Shown one piece after another: positions 1 to 8,262 of a stretch of 64,000 nt of DNA. The position numbers and the translations under genes were made by a program. The stretch covers positions 496,001 to 560,000 of the forward strand of contig NZ_JAAOTJ010000002.1 in NCBI RefSeq assembly GCF_011297335.1. The letters are read 5' to 3'. Position 1 is the first letter of the stretch. Each line of letters starts with the position of its first letter. Below the pieces are notes generated by a model. That model saw only the letters and a program-made list of their open reading frames with translations. It did no database searches and was not told the origin of the DNA. The stretch is from Catellatospora methionotrophica (lineage in GTDB: Bacteria; Actinomycetota; Actinomycetes; Mycobacteriales; Micromonosporaceae).

Positions 1-213
1 GTGCACGTGCCGCAGGAGCACGCCGAGATTCGGCTGCGACGCCTCCTCGGCTACGAGGTCGGCCCGCAGCGCTGCAGGACTGGTCGGCATCGCACTACAC
101 CCTGTGGCCGGTGACGTTGAAGGATCAACGATACGTGACGGCACGGGGCCACGCCCAGCCTGCGCCGGGCGCGAGCGGCCGCGCTCCGTCCGGTGCGGAC
201 CGTCGGCCACCCG
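1..213. other. Left edge, no gene assigned
   Basis: A plus-strand frame is open from the window edge to a TGA at 112-114 (37 codons). Its first 24 or so codons mostly end in G or C, as in real genes of this genome, after which that bias moves to another frame near 60-75. It may be the last part of a gene cut by the edge, possibly frameshifted, but it is too short to name. Nothing else is seen up to the TetR gene stop at 214. Confidence 0.25.
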
Positions 214-813
214 TCACGGCCGTGACTTCAAGCCGGTCAGGACCAGGTCGGCCAGCTCGTGGGCGATCTGCTCGGCGCGTTTCGGGCCGTCGGGGCGGAA
301 CCAGGTGTGCAGCGTCGTGGTCACCCCGAAGATGGACCAGGACACCAGCTCCGGTGACGCGACCGCCGCGAACACCCCGGCGGCCTGCGCGTCGCGGATC
401 AGCGCCCGGACCGCCTCCTGGTAGCGCCGCCAGTCGGCCTGCAGCCGCTGCGTACGCGCGCTGTCCATGTGCGCCAGCTCCCGCGACACCGCCGCCGACT
501 CGGTCATCATCGCCGCGGTGCCGACCACGATGTCGTCGATGATCGCCCGCAGCGTCCACTCCGGATCCCGGCCCTGCTCCAGGATCCGGTCCAGGGCTGC
601 CAGCCGCTCCCCGAACACCGTGCGGTACATCTCGACGAGCAGGTCCTCCTTGGCCCCGAAGTAGTGGTACAGCCCGCCCTTGGTGACCCCGGCGCGGTCG
701 ACGACCTGCTGCACCGACGTGGCGTCGTACCCCTGCTCGGCGAACAGCGCGCATGCCGCGGCCAGGATGCGCTCGCGCACCCCGGCCGCGCCCTCGGTCC
801 TAGAACGCCCCAT
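214..813 (-). CDS. TetR family transcriptional regulator
   Basis: A 199-residue TetR-type repressor. Residues ~10-60 form the helix-turn-helix: [20 protein letters not shown], then [20 protein letters not shown], the classic recognition helix. The rest is an all-helical ligand pocket. The ATG at 813 has GGAGATCCCGG just upstream and lies inside the 3' end of the acyl-CoA dehydrogenase gene (14-nt overlap), so the two are translationally coupled. Two TetR-type palindromes in the divergent promoter region at 2696-2746 are its likely operators, implying autoregulation together with control of the acyl-CoA dehydrogenase and the divergent SDR. The ligand is unknown; an acyl-CoA is a reasonable inference from the partner genes. 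Confidence 0.93.
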   Translation of the reverse strand: MGRSRTEGAAGVRERILAAACALFAEQGYDATSVQQVVDRAGVTKGGLYHYFGAKEDLLVEMYRTVFGERLAALDRILEQGRDPEWTLRAIIDDIVVGTAAMMTESAAVSRELAHMDSARTQRLQADWRRYQEAVRALIRDAQAAGVFAAVASPELVSWSIFGVTTTLHTWFRPDGPKRAEQIAHELADLVLTGLKSRP

Positions 814-2614
814 CCGGGATCTCCATCAGCGCGTTGTCGGTGGCCTCGAGCACCCGGCGGCGGGCGGTCAGCTCCGGCAGCACGGTACGCGCGAAGAACC
901 GCGCCACCGCGAGCTTGCCCTGGTAGAAGCCCGTGTCGTCGCCGGACGCGCCGTCCAGGGCGGTCAGCGCGACCGCGGCCTGGCGGATCAGCAGCCAGCC
1001 GATCACCAGGTCGCCGACGCTCATCAGCAGGCGGGTGGTGTTCTGCCCGACCTTGTAGACCTCGGTCACGTCCTCCCCGGCGGCCTGCTGCCAGCCGAAC
1101 ATCGTGGCGACCATGCCGCGTACGTCGGCGATCGCCTCGCGCAGCGACTCGCACTCCTGCTTCAGCCCGTCGGTGGACTCGTTCGCGTCGAGGAACTGCT
1201 CCATCTCGCCGACGAGCAGGTCCAGGGCCACCGAGCGATCCCGGACGATCTTGCGGAAGAAGAAGTCCTGGCCCTGGATCGCCGTCGTGCCCTCGTACAA
1301 CGTGTCGATCTTCGTGTCCCGGATGTACTGCTCCAGCGGGTAGTCCTGCAGGTAGCCCGAGCCGCCGAGGGTCTGCAGCGACAGGGCCAGCATCTCGTAC
1401 GAGCGCTCGGAGCCGACGCCCTTGACGATCGGCAGCAGCAGGTCGTTGACGTTCGCGCCCTGCGGGTGGTCGCGGTCCAGCCAACCCGCCGTGTACAGGT
1501 AGGTGGCGCGCAGGCCCTCGGCGTACGCCTTCTGCAGCATGAGGATGCGGCGCACGTCGGGGTGCCGGTCGATGGTGACGCGGGGTGCGGTCTTGTCGGC
1601 CGCGCGGGTCAGGTCGGGGCCCTGGACCCGCTGGCGGGCGTAGTCGAGGGCGTTGAGGTAACCCGTCGACAGCGTCGCGATGGCCTTCACGCCGACCTGC
1701 ATCCGCGCCGACTCGATGACCTTGAACATCTGCGCGATGCCGTCGTGCACCTCGCCGACCAGCCAGCCCCTGGCCGGGACACCGTGCTGGCCGAACGTCA
1801 GCTCGCAGGTGCTGGACACCTTCAGGCCCATCTTCTTCTCGACGTTGGTGGCGTACACGCCGTTGCGCTCGCCGAGCTGGCCGGACTCGTGGTCGAAGTG
1901 GAACTTCGGGACCAGGAACATCGACAGGCCCTTGGTGCCGGGTCCGCCCGCGCCGGGCGTGTCGACCGGACGGGCCAGGACGAAGTGCATGATGTTCTCG
2001 CTCAGGTCGTGCTCGCCCGAGGTGATGAAGCGCTTGACGCCCTCCAGGTGCCACGAGCCGTCGGCCTGCGGCACCGCGCGGGTGCGGCCCGCGCCGACGT
2101 CGGAGCCCGCGTCCGGCTCGGTCAGCACCATGGTCGCGCCCCACTGGCGCTCGATCATGATCTCGGCCATGCGCTGCTGCGGCTCGGTGCCCATGCGGTG
2201 CAGCAGGCCGCCGAAGCCGGGGCCGCCGCCGTACATGTAGACCGGCGCCTGCGCGCCCTGGACCAGCTCGATCAGCGCCCACCACAGGGCACGCGGGGCC
2301 ACGACGCCGCCCGCCTCGGCGGGCATGTCCAGCCGCCACCACTCGGCGTCCATCCAGGCCTGGTACGAGCGGCGGAAGCTGTCGGGCATGGTCACCGAGT
2401 GCGTCTGCGGGTCGTAGACGGGCGGGTTGCGGTCCACGTCGACGTACGACGCCGCGATCGGCCCGACCGACAGCCGCTCCACCTCGGCGAGCATGTGCTC
2501 GACGGTGTCGGCGTCGAGCTCGGCGAAGCGCCCGGTGCCCAGCTTGTCGCCGAGGCCGAACACCTCGAACAGGTTGAACCGCAGGTCACGCAGATTGCTC
2601 CGGTAGTGGCTCAT
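800..2614 (-). CDS. Long-form acyl-CoA dehydrogenase (FadE5-like)
   Basis: A 604-residue FAD-dependent acyl-CoA dehydrogenase catalysing alpha,beta-desaturation of acyl-CoA thioesters in beta-oxidation. The length of ~600 residues, with an N-terminal extension and an extra C-terminal domain, matches the mycobacterial FadE5 class rather than the usual ~390-residue enzymes. Visible motifs are [19 protein letters not shown] (flavin and substrate binding, ~residues 165-185), ITSGEHD, and [21 protein letters not shown] near the C-terminal third, with [12 protein letters not shown] after it. ATG 2614 is chosen over an upstream in-frame ATG because GGGGAAGG lies 6 nt before it. It is the first gene of a leftward two-gene operon with tetR. 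Its promoter is probably TTGACA (2696-2691) and TGTCAT (2672-2667), with the -35 overlapped by a TetR palindrome. Substrate chain length cannot be read from the sequence. Confidence 0.95.
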   Translation of the reverse strand: MSHYRSNLRDLRFNLFEVFGLGDKLGTGRFAELDADTVEHMLAEVERLSVGPIAASYVDVDRNPPVYDPQTHSVTMPDSFRRSYQAWMDAEWWRLDMPAEAGGVVAPRALWWALIELVQGAQAPVYMYGGGPGFGGLLHRMGTEPQQRMAEIMIERQWGATMVLTEPDAGSDVGAGRTRAVPQADGSWHLEGVKRFITSGEHDLSENIMHFVLARPVDTPGAGGPGTKGLSMFLVPKFHFDHESGQLGERNGVYATNVEKKMGLKVSSTCELTFGQHGVPARGWLVGEVHDGIAQMFKVIESARMQVGVKAIATLSTGYLNALDYARQRVQGPDLTRAADKTAPRVTIDRHPDVRRILMLQKAYAEGLRATYLYTAGWLDRDHPQGANVNDLLLPIVKGVGSERSYEMLALSLQTLGGSGYLQDYPLEQYIRDTKIDTLYEGTTAIQGQDFFFRKIVRDRSVALDLLVGEMEQFLDANESTDGLKQECESLREAIADVRGMVATMFGWQQAAGEDVTEVYKVGQNTTRLLMSVGDLVIGWLLIRQAAVALTALDGASGDDTGFYQGKLAVARFFARTVLPELTARRRVLEATDNALMEIPDGAF

Positions 2615-2666
2615 GCCCAGCCTTCCCCCATGGCGCACAGGTCCGCGCCGACGTGTCGAGGTGCCC

Positions 2667-2746
2667 ATGACAGCGCGGCGGCGGCCCCGCTGTCAATACC
2701 GACCGGTTGGTATGTTGCATCGCACGCGGGCCTACCGACCGGTCGG
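2667..2746. promoter_or_regulatory. Divergent promoter with two TetR-type operators
   Basis: Operator 1, ATACCGACCGGTTGGTAT (2696-2713), is an 18-bp palindrome with one mismatched pair. Operator 2, CCGACCGGTCGG (2735-2746), is a perfect 12-bp palindrome with the same core. Their centres are 36 bp apart. Operator 1 overlaps the -35 (TTGACA, minus strand, 2696-2691) of the leftward acyl-CoA dehydrogenase promoter, and operator 2 sits 9 bp before a TAAGGT -10-like box (2756-2761) for the rightward SDR. The nearest candidate regulator is the TetR gene at 214-813. Binding itself is inferred. Confidence 0.8.
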
Positions 2747-2808
2747 ACTGCTCGCTAAGGTATGCGCACATCGACTGCAACAACAAGCGAAGGACAAGGG
2801 GCGAAGCT

Positions 2809-3579
2809 GTGCGTACAGGTCTGGAAGGTCGTACCGCGCTGGTCACCGGCGCGTCCCGCGGCATCGGCAAGGCCACTGCGGCCGCCCTGGCCGCCGAGGG
2901 CTGCAACGTCGTGCTGACCTCCCGGCGGCAGGACGCCCTCGACGCCGTCGCCGAGGAGTTCCGCACGGCGTACCCGAAGGTCGGCTTCCTCGCCAAGGCC
3001 GCGCACGTGGGGGAGAAGGACCAGGCCGACGCCTGCGTCGCCGCCGCCGTGGCCGAGTTCGGCTCCGTCGACGTGCTCGTCAACAACGCCGGCACCAACC
3101 CCTACTTCGGCCCCATGGTCGACCTCGACGTGTCCCGCGCGGAGAAGACGGTGCAGGTCAACCAGTTGTCCATCGTGCTGTGGACGCAGGCCGCCTGGCA
3201 CGCCTCGATGGCGGCCAACGGCGGCACGATCGTCAACATCGCCTCCGTCGGCGGCCTGGCCACCGAACCCGGCATCGGCTACTACAACGCCACCAAGGCC
3301 GCCGTCATCCACCTGACCCGCCAGTTCGCCGCCGAACTGGCCCCGAAGGTGCGCGTCAACGGCATCGCCCCCGGCATCGTCCGCACCAAGCTCGCCCAGG
3401 CCCTCTGGGAGAACAACGAAGACCTGATCAACCAGCACACCCCCCTGGGCCGCATCGGCGAACCCGAGGACATCGCCAGCGCCGTCGTCTTCCTCGCCGG
3501 CCAGACCTCCTCCTGGATGACCGGCCAAACCCTCGTCGTCGACGGCGGCTCCCTCATCCGCCACTCCTTCGCCGCCTGA
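2809..3579 (+). CDS. SDR family oxidoreductase (FabG-like)
   Basis: A 256-residue classical short-chain dehydrogenase/reductase. The nucleotide-binding TGASRGIG is at residues ~13-20, NNAG at ~92-95, the catalytic Ser at ~146 and YNATK (Tyr159, Lys163) in the active site. The family reduces 3-oxoacyl thioesters or oxidises secondary alcohols with NAD(P)H. GTG 2809 is preferred over the longer frame beginning at 2707 because that one would start inside the operator region, while AAGGGG precedes 2809 by a normal distance. It is divergent from, and probably co-repressed with, the acyl-CoA dehydrogenase, which suggests a hydroxyacyl/oxoacyl step in the same lipid pathway. The exact substrate is not determinable. 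Confidence 0.92.
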   Translation: MRTGLEGRTALVTGASRGIGKATAAALAAEGCNVVLTSRRQDALDAVAEEFRTAYPKVGFLAKAAHVGEKDQADACVAAAVAEFGSVDVLVNNAGTNPYFGPMVDLDVSRAEKTVQVNQLSIVLWTQAAWHASMAANGGTIVNIASVGGLATEPGIGYYNATKAAVIHLTRQFAAELAPKVRVNGIAPGIVRTKLAQALWENNEDLINQHTPLGRIGEPEDIASAVVFLAGQTSSWMTGQTLVVDGGSLIRHSFAA

Positions 3580-3595
3580 GGCCGTTCTTGCCCGA

Positions 3596-3653
3596 CAGTT
3601 TCGGGGAAACCGCACGCATCGAGCCCTCGGTTGCTGCACTTTCCCCGAAACTG
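3596..3653. terminator. Hairpin with TTTCGGGGAAA core
   Basis: Perfect 14-bp arms CAGTTTCGGGGAAA (3596-3609) and TTTCCCCGAAACTG (3640-3653) enclose a 30-nt loop just after the SDR stop. There is no T-run. Its core recurs in the hairpin at 21437-21490. Probable terminator or mRNA 3'-end stabiliser. Confidence 0.6.
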
Positions 3654-3692
3654 CAGCACGAAGATCGGCCCGTGGGTGGGTAGCCTGAGGGC

Positions 3693-4256
3693 ATGGTGGC
3701 TGAACTGCGGGTGCTGAATGCCGGGTATGTCGGCGACCGGGTGGCGAGCACGGTGGCGCTGATCAGGGACGGGGACACCGTCGTGATCGTCGACCCGGGA
3801 ATGGTCGCCGACCGGCAGCAGATCCTCGGGCCCCTGGCCGACCTCGGCGTCGACCCGGAGTCCGTCACTGACGTGATCTTCAGTCACCACCACCCGGACC
3901 ACACGATCAACGCGGCGCTGTTCCTTAACGCCCGCTACCACGACCACTGGGCGTACTACCTGGACGACCAGTGGGTCAGCCGGGACGCCGAGGGATTCGC
4001 GCTCTCCGACGCGATCAGTCTCATCCGTACCCCGGGGCACACCGCCGAGGACATCACGACGCTGGTCGACACCGCCGACGGCCTGGTCGCGCTCACCCAC
4101 GTGTGGTGGCACGCCGAGGGACCGCCGAAGGACCCGTTCGCCACCGACGCCGTCGCGCTCGCCGCATCCCGCGCGCGCATCCTCGCCCTGAACCCGGTCC
4201 TCATCGTCCCCGGCCACGGCCCCGCCTTCACCCCGGACCCGACGACCCCGCGCTGA
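3693..4256 (+). CDS. MBL-fold metallo-hydrolase
   Basis: A 187-residue metallo-beta-lactamase-fold hydrolase resembling the short MBLAC1-like group. Metal-binding signatures are HHHPDH at ~residues 69-74, PGHT in the middle (~115) and a terminal PGHG. The segment that usually gives the bridging Asp reads LTHVWWHAEG, so that ligand position is atypical. Substrates of this family include lactones, thioesters and nucleic acids, and none can be assigned here. The gene looks leaderless: TAGCCT (3681-3686) followed by 6 nt and ATG 3693. It faces the CNNM gene, with a strong bidirectional hairpin between the two stops. Confidence 0.88.
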   Translation: MVAELRVLNAGYVGDRVASTVALIRDGDTVVIVDPGMVADRQQILGPLADLGVDPESVTDVIFSHHHPDHTINAALFLNARYHDHWAYYLDDQWVSRDAEGFALSDAISLIRTPGHTAEDITTLVDTADGLVALTHVWWHAEGPPKDPFATDAVALAASRARILALNPVLIVPGHGPAFTPDPTTPR

Positions 4257-4292
4257 CAACCAGAGCGGGCGCCGTCGGGCTCAGGCTCCGTC

Positions 4293-4351
4293 GACTTGCC
4301 CGGCACCTGCGCGCATGCGTGCTCAAGATACGCACAGGTGCCGGGCAAGTC
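4293..4351. terminator. Bidirectional terminator hairpin
   Basis: Perfect 17-bp arms, GACTTGCCCGGCACCTG (4293-4309) and its complement (4335-4351), sit between two convergent stop codons (4256 plus, 4373 minus). The loop is 25 nt. Confidence 0.75.
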
Positions 4352-4372
4352 CGGCGATCAAGGGTGGGACGG

Positions 4373-5662
4373 TCAGGACGAGTGGCTGCGGTCGTGGTTG
4401 CGGACCAGGCGCAGGCGGACCTGCGAGATGCTGCGGCCGTCGATCTCGGTGACCTCGGCGGTGAAGCCCGCGGCCTTGATCGTCTCACCGGGCTTGGTCG
4501 GGATGTGGCCGAGCTTGTCCAGCACCAGGCCCGCGACCGTGGTGTAGTCCATCTCGCCGAGGCGGTTCAGGTCGATGCCCAGGTCGGGCAGGTCGTGCAG
4601 CGGGAACGAGCCCGGCACCAGGAACACGTCGTCGCCCTCGCGGACCACCGACACCACGTCGCGGTCGGTCTCGTCGTAGATCTCGCCGACGACCTCCTCG
4701 ACGAGGTCCTCCATCGTGATGATGCCGTCGATGGACCCGTGCTCGTCGACCACCAGGGCGAACTGCTCGCGCTGGTTGCGCAGTTGGCGCATCGCGTCCG
4801 ACACCGACAGCGTCTCCGGCAGGAAGATCGCCGTACGGGCGCGCTCGCCGACCGGGCCGCCGTCGCCGAGCAGGTCGCGCAGGTGCACGACGCCGACCAC
4901 CGAGTCCAGGTCGCCGTCGTCGACGACCGGTGCCCGGCTGTGCCCGGTCTCGGCGAGCAGGGCCAGGCCCTCCTCCGCGGACATCTCCGCGGGCAGGGTG
5001 ATGACCTCGCGCCGGGGGATCAGGATGTCGCGGATGTCACGCTCGCTGATCTCGAACGCCCCGGAGATGATCTCCCGCTGCTCGGCGGTGAAGCTACGCT
5101 GGGCCACGACCAGGTCGCGGATCTCCTCGGCGGAGATCTCCTCCCGGCCCGCCCGGGGGTCCACCCCGGCGATGCGGACGATCACGTCGGTGGACTTGCC
5201 GAGCAGCCACACGAACGGCCGCGACGCGCTGGCCATCCAGTCCAGCGGCCGCGCGGCGACCAGCGCCCAGCCCTCGGCGCGCTGCATGGCGATGCGCTTG
5301 GGGGCCAGCTCGCCCAGCACCAGGGTGAGGAACGTCAGGGCCAGGGTGACCACGATGATCGCGGCGGTCTCCGCGGCCGAGCCGAAGAAGCCGAGCACGG
5401 GCACCAGCGGCTGGGCCAGCGACGTCGCCGCGAAGGCTGAGGCCAGGAAGCCGGCCAGGGTGATGCCGATCTGGATGGTGGCCAGGAACCGGTTCGGGTC
5501 CCGCGACAGGCGCGCCAGCACCCGGCCGCCGGAGGAGGAGCGTTCAAGCCGCTGGATCTGCGACTCACGCAGGGAGATGAGAGCCATCTCGCTGCCGGAA
5601 AGCGCTCCGTTGATCAACATAAGGACAAGCACCAGCAGAACCTGGGTGCCGTAGCCGCCCAC
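4373..5662 (-). CDS. CNNM/HlyC-CorC family transporter-like protein with CBS pair
   Basis: A 429-residue membrane protein of the CNNM/CorB group. Residues 1-~180 form the DUF21 transmembrane domain (about four hydrophobic segments, including VLLVLVLMLINGALSGSEMA and the LGELAPKRIAMQ amphipathic stretch). Residues ~200-325 are a tandem CBS pair (RDILIPRREVITLP, then DEHGSIDGIITMEDLVEEVVGE). Residues ~340-420 are the CorC/HlyC domain (DYTTVAGLVLDKLGHIP). Such proteins are linked to Mg2+/Co2+ efflux and ATP-dependent Mg2+ homeostasis, while the older hemolysin label is misleading. GTG 5662 is preceded by GAGGAGT. It is transcribed alone, between the terminator downstream of gnd and the hairpin at 4293-4351. 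Confidence 0.93.
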   Translation of the reverse strand: MGGYGTQVLLVLVLMLINGALSGSEMALISLRESQIQRLERSSSGGRVLARLSRDPNRFLATIQIGITLAGFLASAFAATSLAQPLVPVLGFFGSAAETAAIIVVTLALTFLTLVLGELAPKRIAMQRAEGWALVAARPLDWMASASRPFVWLLGKSTDVIVRIAGVDPRAGREEISAEEIRDLVVAQRSFTAEQREIISGAFEISERDIRDILIPRREVITLPAEMSAEEGLALLAETGHSRAPVVDDGDLDSVVGVVHLRDLLGDGGPVGERARTAIFLPETLSVSDAMRQLRNQREQFALVVDEHGSIDGIITMEDLVEEVVGEIYDETDRDVVSVVREGDDVFLVPGSFPLHDLPDLGIDLNRLGEMDYTTVAGLVLDKLGHIPTKPGETIKAAGFTAEVTEIDGRSISQVRLRLVRNHDRSHSS

Positions 5663-5742
5663 GGGCGTTCACTCCTCGACATGTCAAGACAGAACCCATA
5701 CCGTATCGGGTCTTCCTGAACGCTCCGCACAGGGCGGCGCGG

Positions 5743-5787
5743 ACAAAGCTCCGTTCATGCTGGACAGCGGCATGAACGGAGCTTTGT
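5743..5787 (-). terminator. Terminator downstream of gnd
   Basis: Perfect 18-bp arms (5743-5760 and 5770-5787, core AAAGCTCCGTTCATG) close a 9-nt loop 13 nt past the gnd stop. It separates gnd from the CNNM gene on the same strand. Confidence 0.75.
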
Positions 5788-5799
5788 TCGCGAAAGGCG

Positions 5800-7227
5800 T
5801 CAGTCCTGCTTGACCTCGGACTTGTCGCCCGACCACAGGGTGTGGAACGTGCCGTCGGCGTCGACGCGCTTGTAGGTGTGCGCGCCGAACAGGTCCCGCA
5901 GGCCCTGGGTCAGCGCGGCGGGCAGCCGCTCGCGGCGCAGGCCGTCGTAGTAGGCCAGCGAGGAGGAGAACACCGGCGCGGGGATGCCCAGCTGGGCGGC
6001 GGTGGCCACCACGCGGCGCCAGGCGGGCACGGCCGCGCCGATCGCCTCGGTGAACTCCGGCGCGAACAGCAGGTTCGCGGGCGGGTTGTCGCCGCGGTAC
6101 GCCTCGGTGATGGTGCGCAGCAGCGCCGCCCGGATGATGCAGCCGCCCCGCCACAGCGACGCGATGCCGCCCAGGTCGAGATCCCAGCCGTACTCCTTGG
6201 ACGCCGACACCAGCATGTCCAGGCCCTGGGCGTAGCTGACCAGCTTGGACGCGTACAGCGCCTGGCGCACGTCCTCGACGAACGTGTCCGGCAGGTCGAG
6301 CTTGACCTCGTGCCCGGCCAGCACCTGCTGCGCGGTCGGGCGCTGCGCCGACTGCGACGACAGCGCGCGGGCGAACACCGACTCGGCGATGCCGGTCACC
6401 GGCGAGCCCAGTTCCAGCGCCGCCTGCACGGTCCAGCCGCCGGTGCCCTTCATGCCCGCCGCGTCGACGAGCACGTCGATGAACGGCTTGCCGGTCTTCG
6501 CGTCGACGTGCCCGAGCACCTGCGCGGTGATCTCGATCAGGAACGACGACAGGTCGCCCTTGTTCCACTCGGCGAAGATCTTCGCCTGCTCGCCGGGCTC
6601 GATGCCCGCCCCGGAGCGCAGCAGGTCGTACGCCTCACCGATGACCTGCATGTCGGCGTACTCGATGCCGTTGTGGACCATCTTCACGAAGTGGCCCGCG
6701 CCGTCGGTGCCCAGCCAGTGGCAGCACGGCTCGCCGTCCACGTGCGCGGAGATCTTCTCCAGCATCGGCCCGAGCGACTCGTAGGACTTCTTCGACCCGC
6801 CAGGCATGATCGACGGTCCGTTGAGCGCGCCCTCCTCGCCGCCGGACACGCCGACGCCGACGAAGTGCAGGCCCTTGTCGGCCAGCGCGGCCTCGCGGCG
6901 GCGGGTGTCGGTGTAGTGGGAGTTGCCGCCGTCGATGATGATGTCGTCGGCGTCGAGCAGCGGCACCAGCTCGGCGATCACGTCGTCGACCGGCTTGCCG
7001 GCCTTGACCATGATCAGTACGCGGCGCGGCTTCTCCAGCGCTCCGACCAGCTCGGCCATCGTCTCGGCCGCGACGAAGTCGCCGTCGCCGCCGTGCTCGG
7101 CGATCAGCGCGTCAGTGCGGGCGCGGCTGCGGTTGTGCACCGCCACGGTGTAGCCGTTGCGGGCCAGGTTGCGGGCGAGGTTGGCGCCCATCACCGCCAG
7201 CCCGGTGACACCGATCTGTGCTGCCAT
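5800..7227 (-). CDS. gnd: NADP-dependent 6-phosphogluconate dehydrogenase
   Basis: A 475-residue enzyme of the oxidative pentose phosphate pathway, converting 6-phosphogluconate to ribulose 5-phosphate and CO2 with NADPH formation. The N-terminal Rossmann motif is GVTGLAVMGANLARN with NRS after it (NADP-type). Substrate motifs are IDGGNSHYTDT, GVGVSGGEEGALNGPSIMPG and the catalytic GAGHFVKMVHNGIEY, and the all-helical C-terminal domain is complete. The length is that of the long bacterial GndA form. ATG 7227 has CAGGAG 9 nt upstream; the frame stays open much further upstream, but that part lacks coding bias. The gene is flanked downstream by a strong hairpin and appears monocistronic. Confidence 0.97.
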   Translation of the reverse strand: MAAQIGVTGLAVMGANLARNLARNGYTVAVHNRSRARTDALIAEHGGDGDFVAAETMAELVGALEKPRRVLIMVKAGKPVDDVIAELVPLLDADDIIIDGGNSHYTDTRRREAALADKGLHFVGVGVSGGEEGALNGPSIMPGGSKKSYESLGPMLEKISAHVDGEPCCHWLGTDGAGHFVKMVHNGIEYADMQVIGEAYDLLRSGAGIEPGEQAKIFAEWNKGDLSSFLIEITAQVLGHVDAKTGKPFIDVLVDAAGMKGTGGWTVQAALELGSPVTGIAESVFARALSSQSAQRPTAQQVLAGHEVKLDLPDTFVEDVRQALYASKLVSYAQGLDMLVSASKEYGWDLDLGGIASLWRGGCIIRAALLRTITEAYRGDNPPANLLFAPEFTEAIGAAVPAWRRVVATAAQLGIPAPVFSSSLAYYDGLRRERLPAALTQGLRDLFGAHTYKRVDADGTFHTLWSGDKSEVKQD

Positions 7228-7428
7228 GGTGTGACTCCTGGTCGTGAAAGCTCGATGTTTGCGGCCGCCCCGGTGCGTCCCTTCCACCTCATACCCCATC
7301 ACGCCGAGCGCCGCTGCGCACGTCCGGGGCGGCGGTGTCCTAGTGATCGAGAAGTCGTGTCGGGTTCGTGATCGACCATGTGCTCCGCGGCCTCTATCCT
7401 CCCCCAAGACGCGACACGGGGAGAGCGT

Positions 7429-8253
7429 ATGAACCGCTTGGTGGCCGCAGGCCTCCGGCTGCTGTTCGGGATCGCGCTGACCGCCGGGCTGCTGGTGTAC
7501 CTCGGCTACACCAGGGCGCAGGCGCAGGGTCTGGCCATGGGCGTGGACGTGCGGCTGCTGGGCCTGTCCGTGCCGGACCTCGCGTTGCGCGCGGTCGGTT
7601 CGGTGCTGCCGATGGTGCTGGTGGTGGCCGTGCTCGGGGTGGCGTGTGTGCTCCTCGACAGGCTGGTGCGCTCGGCTGTGGCCGGGATGGACCAGGCCCG
7701 CCGTCGCCGGCTGCGCTGGGCTCCCGCGCTGGCCTCGGTCGTGGCCGTCGCCGTCCCGGGGGCCGTCTACCTGTCCCAGAACCACTGGCTGCCGACGTCG
7801 TACGTGCTGTACCCGTGGTTGATCGGGCTGGCCACGCTGCTCGTCGCGTACGCCGTGGTGGTGGGCGGCCTGCTGCGGGGCACGGCGGAGCCGCCGCCGG
7901 GCCTGCGGCTGATGACGGCGCTGGCGCTGTGCGGTTGCCTGTTCTGGGCGGCGGGCAATCTCGCCAGGCAGGAGGGCCGGCACCTGGCGAGCGAGTTCTG
8001 GAACGGCCGTGGCGTGACCACGGTGACCGTGTTCAGCACCGATCGGCTCTACCTGTCGGGGGTCCAGGTGACCGACCTGGACATGCTGTCGGGGCACCCG
8101 CGCGACGGCGGAGCATTCCGCTACCGCTACGAGAACCTGCGGCTGGTGGACCACCTCGGCGGCAGGTACTTCCTGCTCGCCGAGGGGTCGGGACTCATCG
8201 TTCTCAGCGAGGCGCGGGGCCTGCGGTTCGAGTTCGTGACCAGCCAGGACTGA
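7429..8253 (+). CDS. Hypothetical four-helix membrane protein
   Basis: A 274-residue protein I do not recognise. Hydrophobic segments occur at ~residues 8-25, 58-78, 100-118 and 122-143 plus a shorter one near 160-175, so the N-terminal two thirds are membrane-embedded. The last ~85 residues are soluble and beta-rich (TVTVFSTDRLYLSG, GGRYFLLAEGSGLIVLSEA), probably outside the cell or in the cytoplasm depending on topology. ATG 7429 is preceded by GGGGAG. It is divergent from gnd and ends 9 nt from the convergent STAND gene stop. No catalytic motif is seen. Confidence 0.75.
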   Translation: MNRLVAAGLRLLFGIALTAGLLVYLGYTRAQAQGLAMGVDVRLLGLSVPDLALRAVGSVLPMVLVVAVLGVACVLLDRLVRSAVAGMDQARRRRLRWAPALASVVAVAVPGAVYLSQNHWLPTSYVLYPWLIGLATLLVAYAVVVGGLLRGTAEPPPGLRLMTALALCGCLFWAAGNLARQEGRHLASEFWNGRGVTTVTVFSTDRLYLSGVQVTDLDMLSGHPRDGGAFRYRYENLRLVDHLGGRYFLLAEGSGLIVLSEARGLRFEFVTSQD

Positions 8254-8262
8254 GCTGCCGCG

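Noticed and set aside
800-2668. Earlier in-frame start of the acyl-CoA dehydrogenase at 2668
   Set aside because: The 18 extra residues are Arg/Gly-rich and lie in the promoter region; ATG 2614 has GGGGAAGG at proper spacing.
7228-8154. Upstream extension of the gnd frame
   Set aside because: The product is low-complexity and lies opposite the coding frame of the 7429-8253 membrane protein; ATG 7227 has a good ribosome-binding site and starts the Rossmann fold correctly.
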